From: Symsagittifera roscoffensis
Lineage: Eukaryota; Xenacoelomorpha; Acoela; Convolutidae
Assembly: GCF_963678635.1 (NCBI RefSeq)
Contig: NC_087063.1
Location: forward strand, 19,532,143-19,596,142
Direction: 5' to 3'
Length of the DNA stretch: 64,000 nt
Part shown: piece by piece, positions 1 to 10,200 of the stretch
How positions within the stretch are numbered: position 1 is the stretch's first letter
How the letters are laid out: the number at the start of each line of letters is the position of its first letter
The notes under the pieces: model-generated
What the model was told of the DNA's origin: nothing
The model's input: only the letters and a program-made list of their open reading frames with translations
Database searches by the model: none
Program-made: the position numbers and the translations under genes

Positions 1-2102
1 GGCCATCCTAGAAAATCAAGGATTTCATTTTTGAGTGTAACAAAGCTAAAAATGTTGATTGGTGATATATCTTGGGGACGGTATTTTTCGCCGTTTAGAT
101 ATATATAATCTTTAATGTCTTTAAAATATCCGCTATAGTCTTGCGTGTAGATATCGGCAAATCCTGCGGTTTCTGCAAGTTTGCGTAAGTTTTGGTCAAT
201 TGATTGTCTTTGTATAGTGTCCATTTGTGTTAATAATTCTTGGAATTGTTGTGTTCTAATGTGATGTTGAATATCTGATTTTGAATAGATTCCTATTGAT
301 TGTAAGTCTATATTTGGGTTTCGAGCGATAGCGCGAATGCTTTCTGGTGAAAATTTTTTGAGTGATTGCATTAATGTGGGATATGGAGTGAGAAGATAAT
401 ATTTATTTTCATCAGGGTTTAGTTGTACTACATTGTGGCTATTTTCTGATCCACATGGGACTGCGGTATCCCAGAAATAGGTTCTTCGTGAAAGTGTATC
501 CACGAAATGTACTTTATTCTTATAAAAGATAGGGATTCTTTTATAACATCGTTTATCTTCAAAAACGTATAGTGGTGATACTTTTTTAGTACAAGTATAA
601 AACCATAAGATGTTTCCTTCGTAGTCTAAAAAATTTGATCTATTTCCTGATAATAAGTATCCTGCATAGGGTATTTTTAATACTGCTAGTGCAAGTGATT
701 GTAATATTTGTGTTCGTTCTAATTCGCATAGTTGGTGTAGTGTTTCTAATTCGGAGAGTGACATTTCTTGAAAAATGCGGCTAATTGTATAGTCTAGTTT
801 CATATCCAAATGAATATCATAGTGGATATTACCGAAATATGTAGTATTCATTAGTGATAATTCTTGTAAGCGTGTGCTTCTGGTGTCATAAGGTTTTAGA
901 TGTCCACCAGGTTGTCCGTTGCTTTTTTCAAAATTAACTGGTATATAGGATGTTCCTTCGTTTAGAGGATGACCTGTGGCATATGGGTCGATTTTTACTT
1001 TTCCAGTGGTCATGTCGAATCCTTTTTCGTATTCAACTAATATTTCAGAGTATTGTGTTCTGTGAAGTGGATTCCTGTATTTACATGCAAGTTCTGTTTC
1101 TTGATATATTTGAAATCGTGTCAATTTATTTTCTATATTGTCTATGTTTCTAAAATCGGAACTTAGTTTGCGTGATGGATGGACTTGTTCATAAGGAATT
1201 GATTGTATGAAATATTTTTCGTGAAATTTTATCATACGAGCGTGTATTTTTGCTACTTGAAATGTTGTACATGTATCTTCGGGGAACCAAACAATTGTTG
1301 CTTGTGTTCTTGTTGTAGGGTCGCAATATCCTTGATCATTTTTACAAGGTAGTCGGATTCCTTGATAGATCATTGTATTATCAGATAAATCTCGTGTGAG
1401 TTGTATTTTTTCGAGTTGTATTTTCCAATCGAAAAACATTATTTCTTGGTATCCTTTATTTTTTGTGTCTGCTTTGCAGTTTGATGGGTTATTTATACCA
1501 ATGTGTGGTATCCAATGTTTATCATGTAGATCATAGGTTAATCGTCCGTGTGCGCCGTTATACGGGTATTTTTCGTCTAGTTTTATATGTCCTTGGTGTC
1601 TTTCAAGTTGTGATTGGTGTACAGAGTCTGAAAAGACTTGAAAATTAACTAATTTTCTTTGGGAATTTTTATTTTGTGTGATGTTTAGTCTAAGTAATTC
1701 ATTTTTACAATCGTCGGGATTGAGATGTAAAAGACGTTCTATATTACTTTGATAGAATGATTCATGGTCAAGTCGGTTTTTGTTTCCGTTCGAGACTTGT
1801 GAACAATGTACTTTCTTTTCGGAAAATGTCGCTGTGAATTTATAACCTGTAACTGTTGTTGCTCGGGCTTTTGAATAGAGTGTTGCTATTATATCTGTGG
1901 TTTCTATAGCTTGTGGTTCTGTTTCACATTGTGATACTTGATTTATTGCATATTTGTGTAATGTTTTTTGTTCATTTTCTTCGCAATCGTAATGTGTTAC
2001 TAATAAATCTTGTGGTCCTGTACGAGGGGAAGGGTTTATGTTTTGATTTGAGGTTACTAGAAAAGGGAGTTGAAGAAAAATTAATAATTTTAGAATATAC
2101 AT
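1..2102 (-). CDS. env: Env-like surface glycoprotein, C-terminus off window
   Basis: An open frame of 700 codons runs from an ATG at 2102-2100 to the window edge with no stop. The first ~18 residues form a signal peptide (a basic residue, then a Leu/Ile/Phe stretch ending in VTS). The rest is an ectodomain with many cysteines spread along its length; the fusion and anchor region is not all visible. Spacing of conserved blocks, including a helix containing LERTQIL, a following Cys-rich block and a VDTLSRRTYF-like stretch before a Pro-Cys, recalls the class III glycoproteins of chuviruses that occur as env in BEL/Pao elements. That family assignment rests on remembered pattern, not a search. 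It would sit on virion or cell membranes and mediate entry. Its ATG lies inside the 3' end of the preceding P/S/T-rich frame. Confidence 0.7.
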   Translation of the reverse strand, partial: MYILKLLIFLQLPFLVTSNQNINPSPRTGPQDLLVTHYDCEENEQKTLHKYAINQVSQCETEPQAIETTDIIATLYSKARATTVTGYKFTATFSEKKVHCSQVSNGNKNRLDHESFYQSNIERLLHLNPDDCKNELLRLNITQNKNSQRKLVNFQVFSDSVHQSQLERHQGHIKLDEKYPYNGAHGRLTYDLHDKHWIPHIGINNPSNCKADTKNKGYQEIMFFDWKIQLEKIQLTRDLSDNTMIYQGIRLPCKNDQGYCDPTTRTQATIVWFPEDTCTTFQVAKIHARMIKFHEKYFIQSIPYEQVHPSRKLSSDFRNIDNIENKLTRFQIYQETELACKYRNPLHRTQYSEILVEYEKGFDMTTGKVKIDPYATGHPLNEGTSYIPVNFEKSNGQPGGHLKPYDTRSTRLQELSLMNTTYFGNIHYDIHLDMKLDYTISRIFQEMSLSELETLHQLCELERTQILQSLALAVLKIPYAGYLLSGNRSNFLDYEGNILWFYTCTKKVSPLYVFEDKRCYKRIPIFYKNKVHFVDTLSRRTYFWDTAVPCGSENSHNVVQLNPDENKYYLLTPYPTLMQSLKKFSPESIRAIARNPNIDLQSIGIYSKSDIQHHIRTQQFQELLTQMDTIQRQSIDQNLRKLAETAGFADIYTQDYSGYFKDIKDYIYLNGEKYRPQDISPINIFSFVTLKNEILDFLGW

Positions 2103-3226
2103 GTGTATGATAATCCTGAGTATGGGTTATAAAATGTAATGTAACCAATTGTGTTTTTGGTGTATCTGTCGTATTTATATATTACTTCAGTAGTTATAAA
2201 CGGTGGTGGTAGTGATTGAGCTGTGATGTTAGGTGGATTTAATGGGTAGGGATGTTGTGTAATATTGTTTAATTTAACTGTGATTTCAAACTTTAATTGT
2301 AAACTGTTTTGTTGGAGTATTTGAATATTGTGATCACGGATATCGTTGTGAATATCTTGGCGATATTGTAATCTATTAAGTGCCCAGTTATGAAGGCGGT
2401 TACTTTCTTGATGTTGTCCAAATAATGGTGGAGGTGCTGTGAATGTATTCCAATCTAATCTTAAAGGAATTTTTATTGATGATTGTTCTTGATATCTGGC
2501 GTCGAGATTATTTGGAAAATTTAAGTTAAAGGGTGGTGGTGAAAACTGGCTTATTGATGGTGTTGATGGTAGTGATAATGTTTCTGGAAGTGATGAGGAT
2601 GTTGTTGTATCCGTTGAAATATCTATGGGGTCATTGGCTAAATTTGGTTCACCTTGTGTAAATGAATGTGTAGTCCAATATGGCAGTCGTGATGTTAGGT
2701 TTGGGGGGTTAAAAGGATTTTCACGTATTTGTTCAGATGTTGGTGTTGAACCTAAGTAATCTGATGGTAAGCTTGAGGTGCTACGTTGTGAAAAAAGTGT
2801 AGGAGTTTCTGGTGTGATTCCAGTGGTGTTTTCTGGAGTGGTTTGTGATGGGGATTGAGGTATATCAAAATGAACTCGGGGAGTTTGAAAATTTCTATTT
2901 CGTCGAGGATGTATAATTTGTCTATTTATTTCTGTTGTGTTTTGGTTTTGACTAGGATTTCTTATTCTAGTTAGTTCTTGTGGTAGTGTTGGGTATATGT
3001 TATATGTTGGTTCGCTTAGAGGTGCTTGTCGTTGAACTGGTTCTAGTGGTTCTGATAAACGAGCGTGCCGTTCTTCAAAAGTGTATGGATTGTCTTGAAA
3101 AGAAATTCGTGTAGATGTTTGAGGATTTTGAGTAGTTGAAGGTGGTGTTGGATTATCTTGGGATGATGTCAGTGAAGACTGATTTTGTGACTGTTGGGTA
3201 GCAATTTTTGATGGATTTTTGAATTG
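2090..3226 (-). CDS. Pro/Ser/Thr-rich open frame without ATG, probably spliced
   Basis: Between an in-frame TAA at 3229-3227 and a TAA at 2092-2090 a 378-codon frame stays open but contains no ATG. The first two thirds are rich in Pro, Ser, Thr, Gln and Asn with no cysteines that I noted. The last third becomes more structured, with alternating hydrophobic and polar residues. The 3' end overlaps the env ATG by about 13 bases. A 1.1-kb stop-free stretch this compositionally biased, inside an element whose other frames are intact, is very likely translated. Without an ATG it probably needs a spliced leader exon or a non-AUG start. Candidate acceptor AGs lie at about 3180-3200. Function is unknown. 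A mucin-like or matrix/tegument-like role is only a guess. Confidence 0.55.
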   Translation of the reverse strand, partial: QFKNPSKIATQQSQNQSSLTSSQDNPTPPSTTQNPQTSTRISFQDNPYTFEERHARLSEPLEPVQRQAPLSEPTYNIYPTLPQELTRIRNPSQNQNTTEINRQIIHPRRNRNFQTPRVHFDIPQSPSQTTPENTTGITPETPTLFSQRSTSSLPSDYLGSTPTSEQIRENPFNPPNLTSRLPYWTTHSFTQGEPNLANDPIDISTDTTTSSSLPETLSLPSTPSISQFSPPPFNLNFPNNLDARYQEQSSIKIPLRLDWNTFTAPPPLFGQHQESNRLHNWALNRLQYRQDIHNDIRDHNIQILQQNSLQLKFEITVKLNNITQHPYPLNPPNITAQSLPPPFITTEVIYKYDRYTKNTIGYITFYNPYSGLSYTCIF

Positions 3227-3231
3227 TTACT

Positions 3232-3420
3232 TTAGTGAGAAATTTTGTGTTTATTATAATATTCTTCCAAAAAAAGAATGAGAAGGACTGTTGCTAGGGC
3301 AAATGTGAGGATTGCTTTCTTTATACATTTACAGATGGTCAAAATGAGGGATGATAAAAATGTTATGAAAATTACAAATAATAAAAAAATATCGGTTCTA
3401 CTGAAAATTGTTCGTATCAT
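3232..3420 (-). CDS. Small two-helix membrane protein of the retroelement (62 aa)
   Basis: ATG at 3420-3418, stop TAA at 3234-3232. The protein has two hydrophobic stretches, about residues 10-30 and 36-52, separated by a short Cys/Lys turn (CKCIKK), and a charged tail. This hairpin layout resembles small viral membrane proteins, but I see no family signature. Its start codon overlaps the stop of the upstream 76-aa ORF in the sequence ATGA (3420-3417), which suggests coupled translation or one bicistronic mRNA. It ends 6 bases before the P/S/T-rich frame opens. Confidence 0.5.
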   Translation of the reverse strand: MIRTIFSRTDIFLLFVIFITFLSSLILTICKCIKKAILTFALATVLLILFLEEYYNKHKISH

Positions 3421-3647
3421 TTAGACAAGTTGTTAAAATCGTACCTGTGGATATATTCAAGGGTTTTGGAAAGTTGGAGGAATAGTTCGAGTATTGTATA
3501 GAAAATTAAAAAAATGTTACAAAAAATGATTAAGATTATTAGAAAAGATTCAAGTATATCAAAAAGAAATATTATAAAGGCTTCAAGTATTGAAAAAAAA
3601 TGTTTAAAATTTATAAGTATTTGAGCAACTGTTTGAGAGAAGAGCAT
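3417..3647 (-). CDS. Small very hydrophobic ORF of the retroelement (76 aa)
   Basis: ATG at 3647-3645, stop TGA at 3419-3417 overlapping the next start. Residues ~15-58 are almost entirely Phe, Ile and Leu with a repeating Ile-Leu-Glu pattern (ILEAF, ILESF, ILELF) spaced roughly 17 residues apart. That would make either a long membrane-associated helix or an amphipathic coiled segment. The C-terminus is polar. I recognise no family. The overlap with the 62-aa ORF and the position between gag-pol and env suggest an accessory gene rather than chance, although AT-rich DNA yields hydrophobic frames easily. Confidence 0.4.
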   Translation of the reverse strand: MLFSQTVAQILINFKHFFSILEAFIIFLFDILESFLIILIIFCNIFLIFYTILELFLQLSKTLEYIHRYDFNNLSK

Positions 3648-4247
3648 TTAAGAAATGATCTCTTGGTCGAATATTTTTTGCTGTTTGAGGCGATTTTCTA
3701 GTGTGGTCGAATTATTTATTAGTTTTTTGACAAGTGGATTGAGTTTTGTAAAAAATTGTTGGGGGCAATTTTCATGGTGACTGGGAGGTCGTCTTTTTCT
3801 TTATTTTTGTTTGTCAAATGATCCGGGGTATGGTGAGATTTTGATACTTTAGGCTAATTAAAATCTTCATTTTGCTACTTTAGGCTAAGTTATCAAATTT
3901 GTTTTGGGGGTATTCGTGGTCTGAGTTGGGGAAATATTGTTGATCTTTGGGTTATTAGATAAGGGAGGGGTACGGTATTATGGTGATATTTATTTTAGCT
4001 GTCAAGTTGGAGTGGTTTGCTTATTTTTGACCTGGAGGTTGTAAAGTTATAGTTAGAGATGTGCCTGGAGTTCTAGATTATTCGTCTAATTGATCTTAGT
4101 TTGAGTTAGAGAAAGTGGCGGATTGGATGAATCCTATTGGTCTATTTTGAACTAGAATTATTGCGTACTTGTGAGCATGTTATTTTGAAAAATTGAAATG
4201 AAAAATGTTACGGAGGTTTCAAGATTGTGAAGTATAAAATCTTAAAA
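3648..4247 (-). other. 600-base non-coding spacer between gag-pol and accessory ORFs
   Basis: No convincing frame is present. A 13-base direct repeat (TACTTTAGGCTAA on the plus strand) occurs at 3845-3857 and 3876-3888. The spacer could hold splice or export signals for a subgenomic mRNA, but none is proven. Confidence 0.4.
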
Positions 4248-7200
4248 TTACTTTTTAAATTCTACTTTCTTTAATATTTTAGATTGGGGGATGAACATTT
4301 TGTAGTTTTTACGTGGTTGATTTCGGAGTCTTGTTGTTTTTCTATGTTCAGATTTGTCTATTTCTTCTTGGGGTATTATTTGTTCTGTCATTTTTCTATT
4401 TTTTCTGTGTTTTGGGGATTCTTTGTGGTCTAGATTTTTTGTAGTGTTTTTGGTAGCGGTTGGTTTTGTGTTTTGATTTTCGGTGGGGTTATCATTTTGT
4501 TCTGTGTTTTTCAGATGTGGTTCATTTTGAATGATTTTTAATCCTGTGAAAGAATATAATTGAGTTAATTCGCGGAGTGCGTATTCTTTTGGGTAATAAG
4601 GTAATAGGTTGTTTCGATGTTGAACGATTTCTTTTTTGTTTGAGTCGGTAATTTTATATGTGACATCAGTGGGTTTTGCAATTATTTGGTAGGGTCCTTT
4701 TCGGAGGGGTTGTAATTTTTTAGAAATTCCTTTTTGAGTATTAAAATTAGGTATTAAAACAAAGGTTCCAATTTTTAAATCGGAAGCTGGTGTAAAACGT
4801 GAATTGATTTGTTCATTTATGTTTTGTCTTTGTAATAACTTTTTCGTTATTTTTTGGTAAATTTCATTGTGTTTCTTATCTCTATTTAAAATCCATTCGG
4901 TGTGTGTACCGGAGGCTAGTTTAAGAATTTGTGGGTGATGAAAATGATCTTCATCGTGTGTATGTAAAGGTAGGTTATAACAAATTGAGTCTTTATTTGG
5001 TTGACAATAACCTTGTGCGTTTTTATGAGAATTTGCTGTAAACATTATTGGTTTGCGTGGCTTTTGGTTAAAAACCATTTCGTATGGTGACATTCCTAAA
5101 GTTGTCGTTATTTGTGAATTATATGCTAAGGGAAATAATTTTACATCTGCTGACCATTCGGTATATTTTGTATCATTTCCGTTGATGATACATCTAAGAT
5201 ATTCTTGTAGTGAACGGTTCATACCTTCGACTAAGCCGTTTGTCCAAGGTGCATGAGATGTACGTGGTTTGTGTTTAATGTTGTATAAATGACATAGTGT
5301 TATTATTTCATTATTTATGAATTCTGTACCATTGTCTGTGACTAAGATTTCTGGTAGTCCAAATTTTGCTATCCAGTGTTCATAAAGTGTTGTATATGCA
5401 TAATAAGCATTACAATGTGGTACTGGGTTAAGTGCTACATAGTGTGTGAATGCGTCAACAATTACCATAATGTAGGAGTTTCCTTCTGATGAGGGTGAAA
5501 TTGGTCCTTTGGTATCAAATGAGATACGATGATTAAAGTACAAACTTTGTCCTTTAAAATCTTGTTTTTGTGCTATTTGTTTTTGATTTGGGTAAGGTTT
5601 ATTTAGTTGACATACTATACAGTCATTGCATAGTACTTTTATCCAAATTGGTGCATTTGGGAAATAAAAGTTTTGTATAAAATTTGAATATGTTTTCTCT
5701 GATCCAGAGTGTCCTTTAATATTTTGTGTATGTGAAATATTAAAAGCTATAAGAATCATACTTAAAGGGAGACATGGAACTGTAGATTCATTTAATTTGT
5801 ATTCTAGAAGGTCTGTGTTTTCGTTAATTGTTGTATTATTGAATTTTCGAAAATATCGGAGGAGTGTTTTATTTCCTAAAATGGTTGAATCTGCTTTGAT
5901 AGGTTTAGTTTTATATTTGTGCCATGATTTCAGTTGTCGAATTACTGGGTCAAGATTTTGATATTGTTTCAGTGTTGAAATTGTAATTGTTTCTGTTGGG
6001 GGGAGAAAAATGTTTTCGATTTCTAATGTAGATAAGGGTATTGTATCAAGTGGGTCGTGAAGGTCAAAAACTTGATTTATTGTGTATTTTGAATCATTTG
6101 TTTGTGGTCCTGATAAATTTATTTTATCAGTTAAATCTTCTTTTTCAATTAGTGGAAAATGGTCTTTCTTAGGCAGGTGTTGTTTTGTTCGTTTTTGTTG
6201 GGTGTTATTTTTTATCCATTGAGAATATGGGATTGGTTTGAAAGTTGATGTTCCAAGTAAATCAACTTCATAATGATTATTTTGACAATCTAAATAAAGT
6301 GGGAAATGTTGTAAATTATTTATTTGTGATTGTTCAATATCAGTTTTAACTGCATATTTGCATTCTAATCGGGGTGATGTTTCGTTTTCTGCAAGGTAGA
6401 ATTTTATGTTTTTGGGTATTTCAACTGTTGTTTTTCGTGTAAGTAATTCAGGTGGTGTATTTCGACTTAAGGTGTCTGGTAATGCAAGATTTTTTCCTGC
6501 AGTCCAAACTATATGTAAGTTTGGAAATTTCATTAGAATTAGTTGAAATCTGTAAACTCGGTGGTTTGGGTTAGATTTTTGTGTAAAGAGAAAGATGATT
6601 GGTTTATGGTCTGTGAATAGAACTGTTGGATGTTTTGATCCAAGTATCAGAAATTCATATTCTGTCAGTGTATATATTATGGCTGTACATTCTCTCATTA
6701 GAGTTGAGAGTCGTAGCTCTGCTTGAGTGAATAATCGAGAATTTGCTGATATGAGGTTCATTTTATTTGTACCATTATGTGATTGTAATAGTGCTGCACC
6801 GATGCCAAAGTTCGAAGCATCGCACATTGCATAAAATGGTTGATTAGGGTCTGGAATTGTGTTTGAAATTTGTTCAGTTAAAAGTTTCTTTATTTCATCG
6901 AATCGTGTTTGATGTTCTGTATTCCATTCAAAATTATTTTGTTGTCTAAGGATGTTGTAAAATGGTCGTAGATATAATTGCATTTTATAAACATATTTAC
7001 TTAAAAAGTTTAACATTCCAAGGAATTCTTGGATTTTCTTTTTATTTGTTGGTGGTTGAAGTTTTTGAATAGCGTCAATGCGTGATTTCAGTGGAGTAAT
7101 TGTTTTTCTTTCTATGTTATGTCCTAAGAATTTAACTCTTGTCAAAAAGAAGTGTGATTTATCGGGGGCGGCCTTCAGATTTTCGTTCTGAAGTATTTGG

Positions 7201-10200
7201 TGATATTTTTCTAAAACATTGAACATTTCGTCTTTTGTTTGTGATTGCATAAAAACATCGTCTAAATAGGTGATTGCGTTTTTCTTGAGTATCAGTGGTC
7301 TAAAAATTTTGCTCATAAAAGCTGAAAATGCTGCTGGTCCTATGGATATTCCATAGAATAAGCGGTTGAATTCATATTGTTGGTTTCCGATAACAAATTG
7401 TGTTAAACGTCGTGATTGTTCATCTAGTGGCATTTGATTGTATGCACTATTCATATCGGCGGTTGTAAAGTATTTGCCGTTTATTTTTGTTAAAATAACT
7501 TGTATTGGTTCAATGGGCCAATTACATTTTGATTCGTCTATAAGTGAATTGAGGTATCTAGCATCGAGAACGATTTTTAATGATTCTCCTTTAGCTAGAA
7601 TGATAACGGGGTTGATGAATGTGTTGCCTTTTGGTTGTTCTTCTTTATTAACTGGTGATATAATATTGTACTGTTCTAAAATATCGAGTAATCTGTTTAC
7701 TTTATCATGTAAGTGAATTGGTACTTTACTTGCTCTCTGTTTTTTGAAAACTGCGTCAGGTTTTAATGGGAGATGTAGTGATGAACTGATTTTGCCAACA
7801 TCGAATTTTGATGTTGCATAGACTGATGAATATTTAATTAGCTGTTTGGCTAACTTTTCAAATTCGTCTTGTGTTATTTGTGAATGTTGGAAATTAAACA
7901 TTGTTAAAAATTTCTGTTGGTGCTCTGTGTAGTTACTTATGTTGAATGTAGGTTTGAAATATGGAGTTTTTGTGAAATAATCCGTATTTCTGTTTTCGTT
8001 ACTTATTATATTATTTATAGATAATTCTTCATTAAGAATTGTAGATTGGCAAATATCTAGTAATTGGAGTATATTATTTACGCGATAGGCTTTTTCGTGT
8101 ATTGGTGATATTGTAGCGTTGGTTTCACAATATCCTAAAAGTCCTAAAGGTAATGTTACTTGGTAAGGTGTGTTGTTATAAACATGTAAGGAAATAATAT
8201 CTGAATTCGAATGTTTCAAATATTTTATTGAAGAGATTGTGATTTTGAAAAATTTATGAATAGGTTTGAATTCAAAATCTGACATATAAAATTTTTGTTT
8301 GTTTTGTTCTTTATCATATTGGTGAACTTGTTTGATTGAAAAATTATAGATGTTTCCTGATAGTGGTTTCAGGTGTTTTCTTTGTTGGTTATATATTGGA
8401 TAGAATTTTGAAAAGAATGGTGGTTGTTTATTTAATCTTTGAAAAAATGTTAGGGATGTTTCTTTTGTTTTTGTATATTTATCTTTGATTAATATTTTAC
8501 TATTTAGTATGTTAATTGTTGGTATATATTTTGAAATAAATGGTATTCCAATGATATTATATTTAATATCAGTGATATGGAATATTTGTTTAAATGGCTT
8601 GTTTAGAATTTTACTTTGCTCCATTGTTCTGGTAGGGAGGAGAAATAATTGGATTTTTCCGTAGTTTATCAATGTTGATCCTTGTGCTGTTGCTAGCTTA
8701 CTGGAGGTTTCAAGAGGTGTTAGCTTTGGGTGTAAAGTTTTTATTTCATTCCATGTGGGGATGTTTATTATGTTTGATTCTGCTCCTGAATCAATTAAAA
8801 AATCTATTTCAAGGTCTGGTGGTTGAAATTCTTTATTTCTTGGGCTTTCTAAGAGAAATGGTATTGTCCAAATTTTTTCTTTGGGTTGTTCTTTTTGTAT
8901 ATTTTGATAAATGTGGTTTGTATTCAAGCATTTTGTTTTGATATTTTTATTGGTTTGATTTGTAGTGTTAATCTCATTTGTTTCTTGCGTCGTTGGTGTG
9001 GAATTTATGGGTGTAGTGTAATGATTTTGAAGAAATTCTGATTGATTTTCATATATGTGTGATGAAAAAGGTTGTTCATATATGACAGATTCATAGTCAT
9101 TTTCGACTTTTATCATATTGATAGAAAGAGTGTTTTCTGTATCACTTTCTGAATCTGATGATGTACAGTTTATTTGATTGAGTTGTAACGTATCAGTTAC
9201 TGTGTCATCAATACCTGGAGGGTCTGATGTTGTTTCTGGATTAGATTGTACTTGATTAATATGTCTTTGATGTTTAGGTGTACTACTTCTGTGGCGATTA
9301 TTAGAATTATTATAGTTATTATTATTCCGGTGTGGTGATTGGGAATAATTTCTATAACGATTATTATAACTTGGGTGTCGATTTTGTGAATTATTTCGCG
9401 ATCTGTTTTGGTAATTATTGTTTGGTCTGTTATAGTTCGATCTATTATATGAGTTATTCCTTGATCGATTGTTCGGGTAATTCTGGTTTCGGTTGTTTGA
9501 ATAACTTCTATTTCTATTATAGGAGTAGTTTCTATTCCTATTGTATGATGAATTTCGTGATTGGTTGTTTGGATAGTAGTTATTTCTTGATTGGGAATTA
9601 GATCTAGAAACAAATCGTTGTGTATTTGAATTTGATCTGGAGTAGTTATTTCTACTATTTGGTCTATTGTAGTGATTTTGTGATGAATTTTGTGTATTTC
9701 TTCGTTCTGGTGATCTTCCTCTATAACTTGAGTTATATGGGGATTGATTTCTTGTATAGTTTGTATTGTTCGGGAGTGGTTTTCCTGAACTGTTGTTGCT
9801 GTAGACTGTTTTGTTCGGTAGATTTTGATCTTTTTTCATGTATTGATAGAATGATTTATTTGGTTCTTTGTATTTTTGAGGTTTATTTTGACTATCTTGC
9901 TGTTTTTGTCTACATTCGGAAATACTATGTCCGTATCGTCGGCAATAATTACACCATTTTTTGAAAGATGGTTTGCCTTTGAAGTTTGGGTTCTTTTCAT
10001 AAATATTCAGTATTTCAGTGATTTTTTCAACGAGGTCTGTCTCTGATTCCTGTATATTATTAATATTAGTGGGAGTCGTTTCAATTTTGTTAACGTATTG
10101 TAATTTCAGATTTTCCGTTTCTTCTAGTTTCATCGTGATTTCTGCTTGTTCTAATTTATCTACTAGTTTTCGAAAATCTAAATCGGGTTCTCGAATTGAA

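Noticed and set aside
9197..9613. 138-codon minus-strand Thr/Ile-rich frame inside gag-pol, with a Tyr/Asn-rich plus-strand frame opposite
   Set aside because: Both are alternate readings of the low-complexity Arg/Asn/Tyr tract of Gag; the composition is a by-product of the repeat codons.
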